Notes under the pieces: generated by a model | The model's database searches: none | Told to the model about the DNA's origin: nothing | The model's input: the letters and a program-made list of their open reading frames with translations, nothing else | Made by a program: the position numbers and the translations under genes | Source: Toxonevra muliebris | Taxonomy: Eukaryota; Arthropoda; Insecta; Diptera; Pallopteridae | Direction: 5' to 3' | NCBI GenBank assembly: GCA_963691655.1 | Contig: OY829326.1 | Coordinates: forward strand, 52,879,776 to 52,943,775 | DNA length: 64,000 bases | Shown here: positions 23,861 to 35,561 of the stretch, piece by piece | Layout of the letters: each line of letters begins with the position of its first letter | How positions within the stretch are numbered: position 1 is the stretch's first letter

Positions 23861-25685
23861 ATATACAGGATTTCTAGTTTTTCTCCAGGAAACCAGGCAA
23901 CCAACATTTTCACCAACATTTTTCAATAAATTTTTAAAAAATGTCTAGTTTGCATTGCATTTTTTTCCTTGGTACTTAATGTGAATTAGATTACCAAAGT
24001 AATCATTACCGTCCAGCTCTATTTACAAACGCCTTTTTCAACTTTATGCACGTTTTATTTTAAGCAAAATTTTCAGTCATTTTGTGAGACTCATTTCAAA
24101 TCACAGAATTGAAATACTTCCTCAATTAAAACAAAAATAAGTTGAATTTAAAACGGGAAACCTTGATCAATTTAATTAATAATAGCAACACGCCCGGTAT
24201 TTATTCAAGTTAAAAAAATATATATGAAAACAGAGTTTAATTAGCATCATCCCTAAGCGAGTAAAACTCGCCAGAGCATTAAAACCATTAAAACAACCCC
24301 ACAAAAGTTGGTTCGAGCGCAGACAAAAAAAAAGTAAGTATTTAAAATTTTTGGGCTTTTGGAAGTAAAAATTATGTATGGGGCGGAAAAACAAGAAGAA
24401 AACCCGGATATAATTACATGCGTGTACATGGTGTAAATGAGGGGGAGGAGAAAAACACTGAAAAGCAGAAAGAAGAAAGGATAGAGCGTAAGGAAAGCGT
24501 TGAAAGCGAAAGAGTTGAGGGCGCGGAATTAAAACAAACAAGAAGTGGACAAAAACCGTGTATAAAAATACTTTTCTGTATTATTTTATTTCATTCATTT
24601 TTTTCGGATTTTTAAATTATTTATAAAATTAAAAAAAAAAAAAATGAGAGAAGAGAAAAAAATTCACCACATGCGTATTGAAAATGTTGTTTTCCATGGA
24701 AAAATAAATACAATTATGCAATTTTCTTCCTTTTTTTATTATTATTATGATTAACAACAACGAGCTCAGTTGGCGGCAAACAAAAAAAAAAAAAACGAGA
24801 AGCTCCCGTTTTTACGCCCAACCACAGCCGAAATATAACGCACTTTTTGTTGTTGTTGTTTTTATGCAGTACTGAACTTTTAGCCTTAATTTTTGTTTTT
24901 TTGCAACGCTTTTAACAAAAATCGGCCTAAAATAAAAGAAAAAATTTAAAAATTTGTAGCAGCTTAAAAAATATTTCCCCTTTTTTAATTGCGCGCCCAT
25001 GAATTCGGTCGGCACTTTCAATAGAATATTAAAATATAAATGCTAGCCAAAGGAAAAAAAGAGATAGCAAGTGTATGAAAAATGCAATCGAACGCATGCA
25101 GATGAGTATTATGTCACAGCATAGAGAAGGGGTACGCAGGTCAATGAAGGGTCAGAGAACGCAGAAGCGTTAAGGAAGGCAGTATGAAAATATGCGTATG
25201 TATATGTGTATGTGTGTATATATTGGCTACTGCACATAAAAAACAAAAAATTAAACTTATTGACAACATTGAGAGCTATAGAGAAATTGTGTGTTTGTGT
25301 GTTGGGGAGAAAAGTGTGCATGGGAAGAAGGGTGAAGAGTTGAATTTTTTTTTTGATTTTTTTTTGGTTTGAGAGTTGGCATCAGTTGGTTATCTCTGAA
25401 TTTTACTGTTGTTTTTGTTGTTGTTTTTGCTGTCCACTTGTTAATATCAATGAAAAGCATTTAATGGAAGAGAGACAGTGCGGGAGAAGAATGCTCACAT
25501 ATAATATATATATAAGGAGCAGGAGTTGGAAGTGTATGTTAGAGTAGGCGGTAAAATTTTTGGTAGAGTAATGGCAGTTGCAAAATTTAACAAAGTGGGG
25601 CTCATTGTAGACATATGCACAGTACTGACCAAAGGGATTAGACCTTTACATGACGTTTTTACTTATAACTTTTGAAAGTCTATCC
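23861..25685. other. Spacer, no gene recognised
   Basis: AT-rich DNA with A, T and GTT runs. Open frames such as 24418-24615 are rich in charged residues from purine-rich sequence and have no domain. Confidence 0.4.
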
Positions 25686-25699
25686 TAACGTCACAGCAC

Positions 25700-25931
25700 C
25701 GTTACAGTATCCAGTATTAATCCAAATATACGGAGGGAAAAGCATCGCCGAAAGCTGATGGATAAGGTTCTAGAGCAACAGGCGGGGTTCCTTCGCCCCA
25801 AGAAATTGTACGTTGACCAAATAAAAACCTTGCAAATATTCGTTGAGCAAATGAATGAATTTGAATCAACATTGCACATGACCTTCATCGACTCCTCGAC
25901 CGCCATGTGTACCGAAATGCATTGATTCATT
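25700..25931 (+). pseudogene. RTE-type LINE reverse transcriptase fragment
   Basis: One open frame reads EQQAGFLRPKKLYVDQIKTL then FVEQMNEFESTLHMTFIDS. This matches the RT segment of RTE-like LINEs (EQ.GFR.GRS..DQI.TLR.I.EQ..E....LY..FIDF..AFD). The motif A region decays to IDSSTAM, so the first catalytic Asp is kept but the AFD part is lost. The fragment ends at a stop right after this, with no YADD box downstream. Confidence 0.65.
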
Positions 25932-27362
25932 TAAACTGAATAATTCAGATCACAAAACGACGGTTTTTGTAGATGCATTTTGGTCGAATATCATGTGATA
26001 GAATGATAGCATATGTGGATTAATTTAACCCCTTTAAGAACCCAGAGTATTAGAACCATGCGGTCTTCGTTATAGGTATTTAGTAAGTTTAATAGATCAT
26101 TGTAGAGATATTGCAATCACTTTATGTGCAGCCATTACTTCCGCTTAAAAGAAGCGATTATTATCTGAGATTTACGTAGGTATTTGAAGAAGATGAGAAC
26201 ACTAATCATCGCTCAGCAGTTGTGCAAAAATAGTTCCAACACCAAAGTATCACTACTGTTAACATGGTCGAATATTTGTGAAATTAGGCATAACAAACAA
26301 GAAAGTATGCTAAACTCTAATTCACGACGAATGAATCAGCGACTTCAACAAATGCAGTTACCAAGGACGAGAACGAACAATATCCTGAAAATCTCTCCGT
26401 TTAGGACAAAAAATCTTAGTGTCTTAAAACAAAGAAAGCATATGCTGCTTAGGTAATAAAAAGACAGTTAAAGACAAAAGTTTCTTCTGGTAGTTGACTA
26501 AATTCTGCTTGATACCTTAACTTATGAAAAAGTTATTGACTAAAAGCGGCAGTCAATATATTTTAGGCCTAAACTGTATACATGTGCATACATACTTTTA
26601 TATGCAACAACAAATACACAGTGGAATGAGTTTATACTTTTTGTGGTCTATAACGGTCATGCGCCCTTTGCTGTATCCATGCATATATTTATTTTTGTTT
26701 GATTTTTCTTTTTTATTTATTTATTTTTTTTTTTGGAGTTTTTTTTAGGCTTTTTATTTGCATACACTTTTTTCTTTTCTCTTTTGGTTTATTTATTTTA
26801 CATTTGTTTTTTATTATTATTATGTATGTGATTTTTTTTTTTTTTCGTTCTTGTAATTTAATAAAATATTCAATTAAATTTATTTATTGTTACTACTTTG
26901 TATGCATGCGTTCGCGTATGGTCGTTCAATGGAAGCAAATTAAGTTTGGCCACCGCACACGCATAGTAAACGCCAGGAGTATCAATAGCTTCATTAGGCA
27001 TACAAAAGGGGAATTGTTTTTTTTTTTTTTTGTTACTGAAAGGCTTGATAACGTTTTCCGCAATCCCACAAATTTCATATTATTGGCCTGAATGAGTAAG
27101 TATCAGTTTCGAAACTTAATTTGTGTGCTTAATAGCACAGAGTTGATATCATTATTCAATACAATTCATATATAATAAATTTTATAATTTGTAATGGGTA
27201 TTCAGTCCCTCCCCCAAGCGAGGCCCACTGTGATGACTTGAAAGCATCGAAAATACTCCTTTTGAACTAATAATATCAATTGATACTTGCGGCTACAGGG
27301 GAATTAAAATTTCATAATCCAAAAGTTAACTGAAGCTGAAACTGGATCATCGTTGAAGCTAA
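25932..27362. other. Spacer, no gene recognised
   Basis: The open frame at 26184-26456 is unassigned and could be more of the RTE-type element, but no motif supports that. From 26690 on the sequence is T-rich low complexity. Confidence 0.35.
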
Positions 27363-28051
27363 TTAACCCTTTCGGCACCGTAGAAAAACCAGAGGAGATA
27401 GCACAAATCCGAATCCGGATTCATATTGTCTGTTCTTTTTACAATTTTTTTTTTATCAAAACAGACATTTTGTGCTTCTAAAGGTTTGAACTTTCATGGG
27501 TCACCGGTAACCCAGTGGCCCTAAATGGGAATTTTTGACAACATTTTTCTATATATTTTTATTAGATATTTTTTTAGAGATAGACAAAGTAACTTAGTAT
27601 TAATTTTTCACTTAACCCTTTCTTAGCCGTAAGGAAACTAGCACCGATACAGCAAACCGAGTCCAGATTCGCATTATTCGACCCCCATTTCATTGTAAAA
27701 GAGTTCTAAAAATGTTTCCATTAAAGATTTTAGGGTCACCGGTGGCTCATAGCTTTAATTTGAGTAAATAGTTTTTCTTGCAACATATTAAAAAATTGGT
27801 GTATTTACGAAAATTATGTAAAAATTGTGAGCGATTGAAAATTAACAAACAAAAAAACACAATTTTTTCATTTTAATCTGCTACAGTACCGTTAACAAAA
27901 AAATATTTGCAAAATTGTTTTGATTGAAATTAAAGAACCATAAATTCTTTTTTCAAAAACCTTACACTTAAAAAATTTATTGGATAACTTTTATAAAATC
28001 GTAAAAATTAATTTTGTGACACCGGTATGACCATGGTACCGAAAGGGTTAA
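27363..28051. mobile_element. TTAA-flanked MITE with an internal duplicated end
   Basis: TTAA (27363-27366) is followed by CCCTTTCGGCACC, and the right end reads GGTACCGAAAGGG then TTAA (28048-28051); 12 of 13 end positions match. The interior is 681 bp. A second copy of the left end starts at 27612 (TTAA then CCCTTTCTTAGCCGTAAGG). Its following 150 bp resemble those after the outer end, including ccgartccrgattc and agggtcaccgg. An inverted relative lies at about 63700-63788. Confidence 0.75.
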
Positions 28052-28713
28052 TGTACAATTTTAAATACATTTAGGTGAAATGTCACCTCAAAAATTTTAA
28101 TTAATTTAAAAGGAGATCATAAATATCGTGAGAGTCACTATGGCAAATCTAAATTTATTTTCTTTAATTTCTATAGTCTCAACGAAATCAAGTTACAACT
28201 GAACTCTTTTCCTTTTCGTAATTTAAATTTTTCTTTAAGAAATCAATATAGTTGAAAGAATTTATCTGTTATAGTGAGCAAAATTTAGAATAAACCAATA
28301 ATAATTGAGTGCATGTCGTAATGATATTCAGGGAGAATTTGTGTGATTACAAATATCAACTCTTTTGAACCGAATTACAATTCATCTCTGTCAGGGATCG
28401 TTTTAAAAAGCTTTGAAATCAATTCTTCATAAATTAATCCATTTTCAAGCGCTCCTACACCGCTGAAATTTGAAAACTTGATGAAACTTTTTGCAAGTGT
28501 GAAAGTGAAGTGAAAAATTTGTCTATTTTAAAATTTGTTTTTATCTCTTCAAGTTAGACCAGGAGGGCGTGGTCGATTTTTCGACCACTGTCTGGATATA
28601 AGTACTTTTCGCGCTCACCTGGCCTCAGCAATCAAGCTGTAAATTCTAATTATAAAACAAGTTGAAATTAGAGGAAATAATATTTTCGAGATTTTGCAAT
28701 ATTCTCTCCGAAC
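28052..28713. other. Spacer, no gene recognised
   Basis: AT-rich DNA, no domain or repeat border identified. Confidence 0.35.
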
Positions 28714-28792
28714 GTTAGGTTAGGTTGGTTAGGTTGGAGTGTCTGTCGAGAGACACACTTAGGCCTGAAGTTTAACGCCGATTCCAAACGCG
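28714..28792 (-). repeat. 5'-truncated SINE copy, 3' tail (ggtta)n
   Basis: The complement reads ggaatcggcgttaaac...ggcctaagtgtgtctc..gacagacactccaacctaacc, matching the 3' part of the SINE at 48481-48738. About 33 bp between gttaaac and cctaagtg are missing. The tail is a short CCTAA-type run. Confidence 0.7.
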
Positions 28793-29279
28793 TTTCAAAA
28801 ATCAGTTCAGCAAAAGTCGAGATATTACCAGTTCAAAAAACACAATTTTGAGAAAAATGTGTTCAAATTTTTTTAAATAAATTTGTACTTTTAAAAAATG
28901 AAAAAATGTTTTTTTTATATGCAAATTACTTTCAGTCAGCCATCCGTTCTTTAGATGCTCTGATTGGACCTTTTTTCTTGCTGTACGTGCTTCTTTAGAA
29001 TGTTCTCCGGTCCTTCTGTTGACTTGAGCTATGCGAGTTCCGTCATCTTCTTTTTTGGCGATTCAGATAGAAAAAAGCATACTGACTAAGAATCTGATAT
29101 CAGTTCATTAAAATTCAAAATGACGGATCCTATATAACGAAAGATTTTTTAAAAATTGATCTGATTATCTTGAAACCCGTTACTCGGGGGTTTTCAGAGT
29201 CGCTGATTACGATACTGGCATGAGATATGATGGTTACCGATTAGCCCCTCCCCTCTCTCCCCTACCCAATAAAGGCGCC
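28793..29279. other. Spacer, no gene recognised
   Basis: No coding signal. A CT-rich block at 29245-29268 resembles those at 16860 and 41210. Confidence 0.35.
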
Positions 29280-29741
29280 AAAACTAAATCTTCTTAGGAC
29301 GTCAATACCTCTAAATCCGCCCTTGATTATTTTAAATTTTATCATTTACCCTGGGTCTGACATTTCCTTTGAAAAAGTCTGTAAATAGATATTCATTAAT
29401 ATACATATGTATAAGTTTAAAAATACTTACAATAAAGTGAAGCAGCTTTCATTACAAACCATTAATTTTTGTTTGATATCTTTGAAAGTTTACAAAATAT
29501 TCCACAAAATAAAACTAAATCTTCTTAGGACGTCAATACCTCTAAATCCGCCCTTGATTATTTTAAATTTTATCATTTACCCTGGGTCTGACATTTCCTT
29601 TGAAAAAGTCTGTAAATAGATATTCATTAATATACATATGTATAAGTTTAAAAATACTTACAATAAAGTGAAGCAGCTTTCATTACAAACCATTAATTTT
29701 TGTTTGATATCTTTGAAAGTTTACAAAATATTCCACAAAAT
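29280..29741. repeat. 231 bp tandem duplication (two copies)
   Basis: Block 29280-29510 is repeated head to tail as 29511-29741. Every landmark I compared is identical and spaced exactly 231 bp apart, including the same 36-codon open stretch at 29407 and 29638. The copies diverge only after the second end. Near-identity implies a recent duplication or an assembly artefact. Confidence 0.85.
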
Positions 29742-32125
29742 AAAAAAAGTAACCAACCAAACAATGGTCGACTGCTTTTTTAAATGTTCGATTTTTGGTT
29801 TATTTGTAATTTTAACATGATAGCTGTCAACATTTTTACATGATTCATACAAAAGTTTGCTGTTGCATTCTGATAAGAACGCGAAACATACATATATACA
29901 GGCCTTTATAAATATATATGTATGCAATACATTATAATAAGGCAATACAGGCTTTTTTGATACTCTACATAACTGGAGAACTCAGAGATTTCCGAAGGGG
30001 GGAACTTAAATTTTTCCGCCTCTTTTAAATTTGTTTTTTGATACATGGCCAACGATCGAAATGCATTAGATTTTTATTGATAGGGGGGGAGGGCGCTTGA
30101 AGGGTTCAGGGCTTAACCCCAAAATATGTAATGTAATGTAATGTAATGTATGGATTGAATTAGATATATGTGTTTAAGGAAAGTTTATAAGAATCAGGAG
30201 ATATTTAGCTAAAATTTAATTAACCTGATTATTCTTCCAATATTTGTGTACCTCGGCATCAAGCTAGCCAGAACATTTTGTAGAAAATTTTAAAGCTTTG
30301 ATTAATCTAAGTTCATGTTTTAGAATTCTCGAAAAATTAACAACAGGTATCTTAATTTGCCCTTTATTCTGACGGAATTTGTCGTGGTAGAGAGGTATAA
30401 GGATCAGTGATTAAAGAAGATATATTAGCCTAAGTTCAATCATGCTAACCAGGTTCTTTGTGCGATTTCAAAAACCAAGACCAAACTTTTCAAGCAAATT
30501 GGATTTATTTACATAAACTGGAAAAAAAGAACAGCCAATATTCAGACTCACACTCTACTCTATTTACTAGACCCGACTTGGAAATTGATAGAAGATTATT
30601 ATTGAGTAAGTCTCTTAACTTTCAAAGAGCTAGAATAATACTATAAATGGCAAATGATGCAGTAATTCGCAAAACAATTAGGTTGGATAGGGAAGAGGAC
30701 ACAGCCTAGCGGCACTTGCGAGGTGATTTTCAGAGGCAATCATCTACTAAACATGAATAAAACGGTCACTTAGCAAACTCGTAATCCTCGTAAAAAGTAA
30801 AATTCTTCCTGGACCCCGCAATCAGATAGGAATCATTGAATATTTAAGGAAATGCTTGTCAAAAATGGGGAACGATTGTCAAAAATAGGAAAATCCCAAA
30901 ATCCAAATCTAGTCAAATCCCTTAGGAATTGCCAAGACAACTGTCTCATCTTAGCCATGTACACAAATATTTCTCGGTGAGGACCGTGGCAACAATTCGA
31001 AATCGAATTAGTGCTCATTAAACAATTCTTTCCAGTTCAGAAGTTTAACCAAATTAAAGTTGTTTATTATTAATCTTTAGTGCGGCTATGACCGATTGTA
31101 AATTTCTTACTTAATATTTTATATTATTTTATGCATATACTTTTTAAAGCTTGCATTCCATTTTCCGATTTTTGGTAAATGGAAAATGCAAATATAATAA
31201 AATATTTAAATACAGGGTGCAAAAACAAAACAAAACAACTTAAAAACTTTGACACTCTGATTTTTATGTATAGGTAAATATCTGAAAGTTTAAATGTGCA
31301 TCCCTGTATTTTCTTTACTTTTGCAGCCACAATACAAAAGCATTAAAATGTCGAAGTTCAGAAAGTGCATCAGGGTGGTGTGCGACTGCAAAAGCATTGC
31401 ATATTTGTACTTTATACCCATGTACATATGTATGTATATATTTACTTTGTACTTTGTGTTCGACATGCAAATGCTTCCTGGGTGGTAGTGGTGGTGGTGG
31501 TGGTGTTTGGCAACAATCGCTCGAAATTCTCTGTCCATAATGGTGAACTGTAAAAATGTAAGTGGTGCACATGCTGCATCAGTTGGATTGGATGCAGCAG
31601 CGCACCACCACCACGGCACTTTAACCGCAGCGATTGGCATTTTTTTTTTTTTTTTGTAATTTTTTTTTTCTGTTTTTCGTTTTAATGGGCATACTTTTTA
31701 ATAAAATTTTAATGAATTGTATGTACTTTATTCCTGCTGCTTTGGTACAATGAAGTTGCGGTTTAAATTTCCATATTTTAATATAAAATATACTAACTTC
31801 CGCCCATTAATAGAGAATCAAAATAAATAAAAATATCACAATAACAAAACACAAATGAAATTGAACGAACGAAAAAGAATAGCAGTGCTTTTCCCTGAAC
31901 TACCTCTACACCAAAAAAAATGGTTCAATCCCAAAATCTTAGAGATTTCAAACGAATTCACGTAAGTGAATTGTGGGATTTCTTTCGTATCTTTTGGCAA
32001 CATTTATTACATCCAAACTCTTTTAACAATATGTTTCAAAAATTGATTCCAAACTGCTTGGGAATTTTTTCAAAAAGCAAACTGAGAAGCCAGAACAGCA
32101 TTCTTCATACACTGTAGAAACGATC
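29742..32125. other. Spacer with simple repeats, no gene recognised
   Basis: It includes a (TAATG)n run at 30126-30150 and a GGT run at 31481-31505. At 31302-31345 a good acceptor-like tract (tttactttt gcag) precedes an ATG with a favourable context, but the frame soon runs into a TATG microsatellite. No exon is called. Confidence 0.35.
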
Positions 32126-32129
32126 AGCA

Positions 32130-32445
32130 AAGTAAAGAGTTGGTAGAGTATGCAGTTGATATTGTGATGGTGGTGTTGGCCAAGTGACTGGTAAATTTGA
32201 AACTATTATACAACAATGCACTCTTCAGGAATTTTCGAAGGCTGAACGCGGCATAAATGGAGTTGGAAGCCCAAAATACACATCTTTTTGCTCTGAGCGG
32301 AAGAAATAGCGAAGGGTAGGAGAAACATCATACTGTCGCAACCGTACATCCTTTACTTATTTAGGTGTGCACATTGACATCAGAATCTCATTCCACCACC
32401 TGGCAGCAGGAAGAAGGGGAAGATCTCTTCAAACTTGCGTCTTCA
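32130..32445 (+). pseudogene. R1-like LINE RT fragment
   Basis: Readable pieces are VEYAVDIVMVVLAK, RRLNAA.MELEAQNTHLFAL and, in another frame, SFTYLGVHIDIRISFHHL. These match R1-type RT around the catalytic box (YADDIA..VVAK), the L.L..QKTE.V segment and the YLGV.ID..L.F..H block. The catalytic YADD is changed to YAVD, and frameshifts break the frame. Confidence 0.6.
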
Positions 32446-32464
32446 TATATGTGTGTCCTTTTAC

Positions 32465-33000
32465 TTCTGTCAACAGTATATGTAGCATTCAGCAGCCTCT
32501 CTGAAGTGATAATTTCGTCGACAAATGCCCTGAGTTGATTTCTGGCTTACACAAATCTGCAACATTCTAATAAGATATACTTGGCATTCTCAATTTAACC
32601 ATCGCCAAATTAACAATGCGGATGGCCTACGTGAGTATCAAAACATTTGTGTCCTGACAAAAACTGCTTTTGATGATAATTTATCCCACCGTTTTTTCTA
32701 TTGTGACGTCAGCGTCCGTCAAACTTTTGTTGAGATCACCCATCGTTGCTGCCATTCTCTGAGGTATTTATTTGCAACCGCTGCGTGGCTTCCTGAATTT
32801 TATCTGAATTCAGCAGCTACTCTAACCAAAATATCTACCCAGAATCTACTGGCTAGTAGCCTTGCCTCATTGTCCGGTACTATTCTGAAAGCATAGTCTT
32901 CTCTAAGTGATGACAACATGTACACCGAGACAGATGATTTCATGTACGTTTGTACATGTGTAGTTGTTACCCAAATTGGTGCCGCATATAGTAAAATTTA
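32465..33000 (-). pseudogene. R1-like LINE C-terminal fragment
   Basis: On the minus strand the readable pieces are YAAPIWVTTTHVQTYMK, LREDYAFRIVPDNEARLLAS, then after frame changes LSGHKCFDTH and ENAKYILLEC. They follow the R1 order: YAAPIW, S.YR..SD.A..VIA, the LSGHG.F block and the final zinc knuckle. Orientation is opposite to the RT piece just to its left, so these are two fragments or a rearranged copy. Confidence 0.6.
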
Positions 33001-33004
33001 CGTG

Positions 33005-33832
33005 CTAATACTTGCCAGGAAAATTCACTACTGATAGCCAAGCAGCCATTAAATCCCATAATGGTGTAATCGCTACCTCCACGGTAGTCTCTAAGTCCCG
33101 TCTATCTCTTAATGAAATATCTGCGCGTTTCAAAGGAAACCTGTATTGGGTACCAGGTCATAGTGACATTCCGGATAATTGCGAAACCGATGAGCTGGCA
33201 AGATTACAAACCACATTCTTTACTCCTCATGAAGTCCATGTCCCAGATACGCCTATAAAAACCTGCAAATTAAGCATACATAGTTAAATGATTAATATAG
33301 CTAACAATAGGCTGAGATAAACGTACACGTGCTCCCACACAAAACTAATCTTGCCATCTTGCAATCCGAGTATGGCAGACTTTTATTAGCAACATTGTAG
33401 CACTGATCACTGGCCATTATCTGGTTGACAGACATGCGAGTAGACTAGGACTGACCGCAAACAACTTCTCGGGAAGCTACCTCTATAAGGAGGAGGAGGA
33501 GGAAAAAACTACGTTCTCTTTAATTGTTTAGCGTTTGTCATACAAAAATTAGCATCCTTGGGCCAACTGGTCTGCTGACATCAGAAATTTAGAAAAGTTT
33601 ATTAAAAATACGAAAAGTTCAACCCTTCTTCAGCTATCTGGCTGACCTTAAATTTACTGATATCAGGAATTCTAAAATTTAGTAAACCACAAAGGTTCAA
33701 TAAAGATTGGAGTAACTGTGGAAATAGTCCACGTTCTATTACAACGAGCCTCATTGGCCTAAGTAAGTCCTACATACACCCACTTTAATCTAACCTAGCC
33801 TAACCCAACCTAACCTAACCTAACCTAACCTT
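33005..33832 (+). pseudogene. RNase H-bearing LINE 3' end
   Basis: FTTDSQAAIKSHNG, KSRLSLNEISARF and YWVPGHSDIPDNCETDELAR at 33012-33200 are the second half of the RNase H domain (catalytic Asp in TDSQ; the last Asp in ETDELA). The downstream IVALITGHYLVDRHASRLGL at about 33395 is the usual LTGH..L..H segment. The element runs out through a 3' UTR and ends in a CCTAA run at 33791-33830. The upstream RNase H half and RT are absent. Confidence 0.7.
33791..33830. repeat. CCTAA (TTAGG-like) run at a LINE tail
   Basis: About eight CCTAA-type units, several perfect. Read on the other strand this is TTAGG, the telomere repeat of many insects but not of flies. Its position at the LINE 3' end identifies it as a retroelement tail. 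Confidence 0.75.
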
Positions 33833-35532
33833 TTTTTTAACGAGGAGGAAAGCATAAAAAGCCACCCAGTCACTGCGTGACATTCTCACGCTAAAACCAC
33901 CTCTCATCCTTACGGATATTCCTCCCGGAACCACCGTTAGGTATTACGTTGGAAGGCCGTAATGAGCTTAGTGCTCAATCGTCAGTATTGGTTTCTGTCC
34001 AATTCTGTTCGGTTTTATCGTCGGTTGACGATATCTGGCTCCGTATTTGTAGTGTTTGCCGCGCGTTAGACTTTGCGCTCACGTTCTGCATTATACAAAG
34101 TCGTCATCTTATCTGCAGCATCCTTGCATGCTGCATTCCATTTTTCCGCTGTGTTACACATCTGTGTCGTCAGATTCCTTTCTGTAGGGGGTTCTCCAAA
34201 GGCTTTCACCAGCTCATCTCAGTTTTTGTTAAAACGCGGGCATTTAAAAAGTATATGCTGCGCGTTCTCCCGTTCCTCTGGGCATCTTGGGCAAAACGAG
34301 TCTACTTCTCCGATGTTGATTCCATGCAAGTACTGCTTGAGGCACCCATGGCCACTAAACAGCTGCGTAATGTGGTAATTCAGTTCACCATGCCTGCGTG
34401 ATATCCACTCTTCTATGTCCGTAATGAGATTGTAGGTCCATCGACCCTTCTCGGATGACTCCCATCTTCGCTGCCATTCCATGTCGGTACGCTGTCTTTC
34501 TTCTCTTCTTATGGCTTCGGTTGATTTTGTGTCACGCCCATATAACCGCCTCATCTCTTGTGCCTGTAAATCTATGGGCACCTTACTTGCTATGACACAA
34601 ATAGCATCGTCCGATACTGTGCGATACGCGCTAGCAACCCTCAGGGCACTGAGCCTATATATCGCACCGTTATCCTTCTGGTGTGTTTTCTTGCTGTCCG
34701 CCCAGATAGGCGCTGCATACAAGATTACTGACGTAGTAACCGTTGAAAGCTGCCGGTGCCTGCCCTCGCGCGGGCCTCCTATATTCGGCAAAATGCGTGT
34801 TAATGCGCTGTTTATTCGTGCTGCTTTTTATTAGCAGCTTTCAGGTGATCCTTGAACGTCATTCTAGAATCTATAAGTACTCCTAAGGACTTAATGTGTG
34901 GGCACGAGGTGATGTTATGATCACCAACCGTGATGACCAGCTCTTCACGTGCTCTTCTGGTACTCAATATCACGACTTCCGCCTTCTGCTCCGCCAATTC
35001 CAGCTTCGAGTTGTACAGCCATCTTCTCATCCTTGAGATGACATCGTTACATATAACCTGTAGCGAGTCCAGGTGTTTGGCTACTGCCGCAATCGCGATG
35101 TCGTTTACATATCCTATGATTGTTGTATCCTCCGGGAGATCCAATTTGAGGATGCCGTCATACATTGCGTTCCATAGCGTTGGGCCGAGAACGGAACCCT
35201 GCGGAACGCCTCCTTTGACACGATACTGCTTCACGCCGTCATCAGTATCGTATATTAAGATTCTGTTGTCGAATTAGTTTGCGATTATTTGCAACAGGTA
35301 CTCCGGTACTTCGAATCCTCTCAGTGCACTCATAATCTGAGGGCAGTTCGCCGAATTGAAGGCATTTTTGATGTCCAACGTCAATACGGCGCAGTACTTC
35401 TACTTGCCGTTTCCCCATTGCTTGCCGCTGGTGGCCTCGCGGACAATATTCATCACCGTTTGTATTGCGTCGACCGTGGATCGTCCTCTTCTGAATCCAA
35501 ACTGTCGTGCTATAGCCCTCCTGGCTTTTCAA
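33833..35532 (-). pseudogene. R1-like LINE, RT to 3' end, inactivated
   Basis: Read on the minus strand from 35532. RAIARQFGFRRGRSTVDAI and LTLDIKNAFNSANC (motif A, first Asp kept) come first. A stop interrupts near 35280, then KGGVPQGSVLGPTLWNAMYD (motif B) follows. GYVNDIAIAAVAKHL shows the catalytic YADD changed to YVND, which should abolish RT activity. YLGVLID is represented by SLGVLIDSRMTF. The second open piece (34791-34219) holds ILYAAPIWADSKK, SALRVASAYRTVSDDA and a final zinc knuckle CPRCPEERENAQHILFKC. The 3' end has a short A run beside the CCTAA tract. It is 5'-truncated; no endonuclease is present. Confidence 0.85.
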
Positions 35533-35561
35533 AACCTAACCTAACTTAATCTAACCTTACC
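35533..35561. repeat. Second CCTAA run, right side of the R1-like copy
   Basis: A short, decayed CCTAA-type run (aacctaacctaacttaatctaacc). With the run at 33791-33830 it brackets the minus-strand R1-like copy, as if that copy had landed within a longer CCTAA tail. Confidence 0.6.

Noticed and set aside
31290..31640. Overlapping open frames on both strands
   Set aside because: Driven by GGT and TATG repeats; the acceptor-like site at 31318 leads into a microsatellite.
32130..33000. Twin-priming inversion of one R1-like copy
   Set aside because: The RT piece lies on the wrong side of the C-terminal piece for the usual 5'-inversion pattern, so separate fragments or later rearrangement fit better.
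33791..33830. CCTAA run as a telomere remnant or chromosome fusion point
   Set aside because: It lies exactly at a LINE 3' end, similar tails are found on SINE copies, and flies do not use TTAGG telomeres.
33949..34401. Plus-strand open frame of 150 codons
   Set aside because: It is the antisense shadow of the minus-strand R1-like LINE.
34930..35277. Plus-strand open frame of 115 codons
   Set aside because: Antisense of the reverse transcriptase segment of the R1-like copy.
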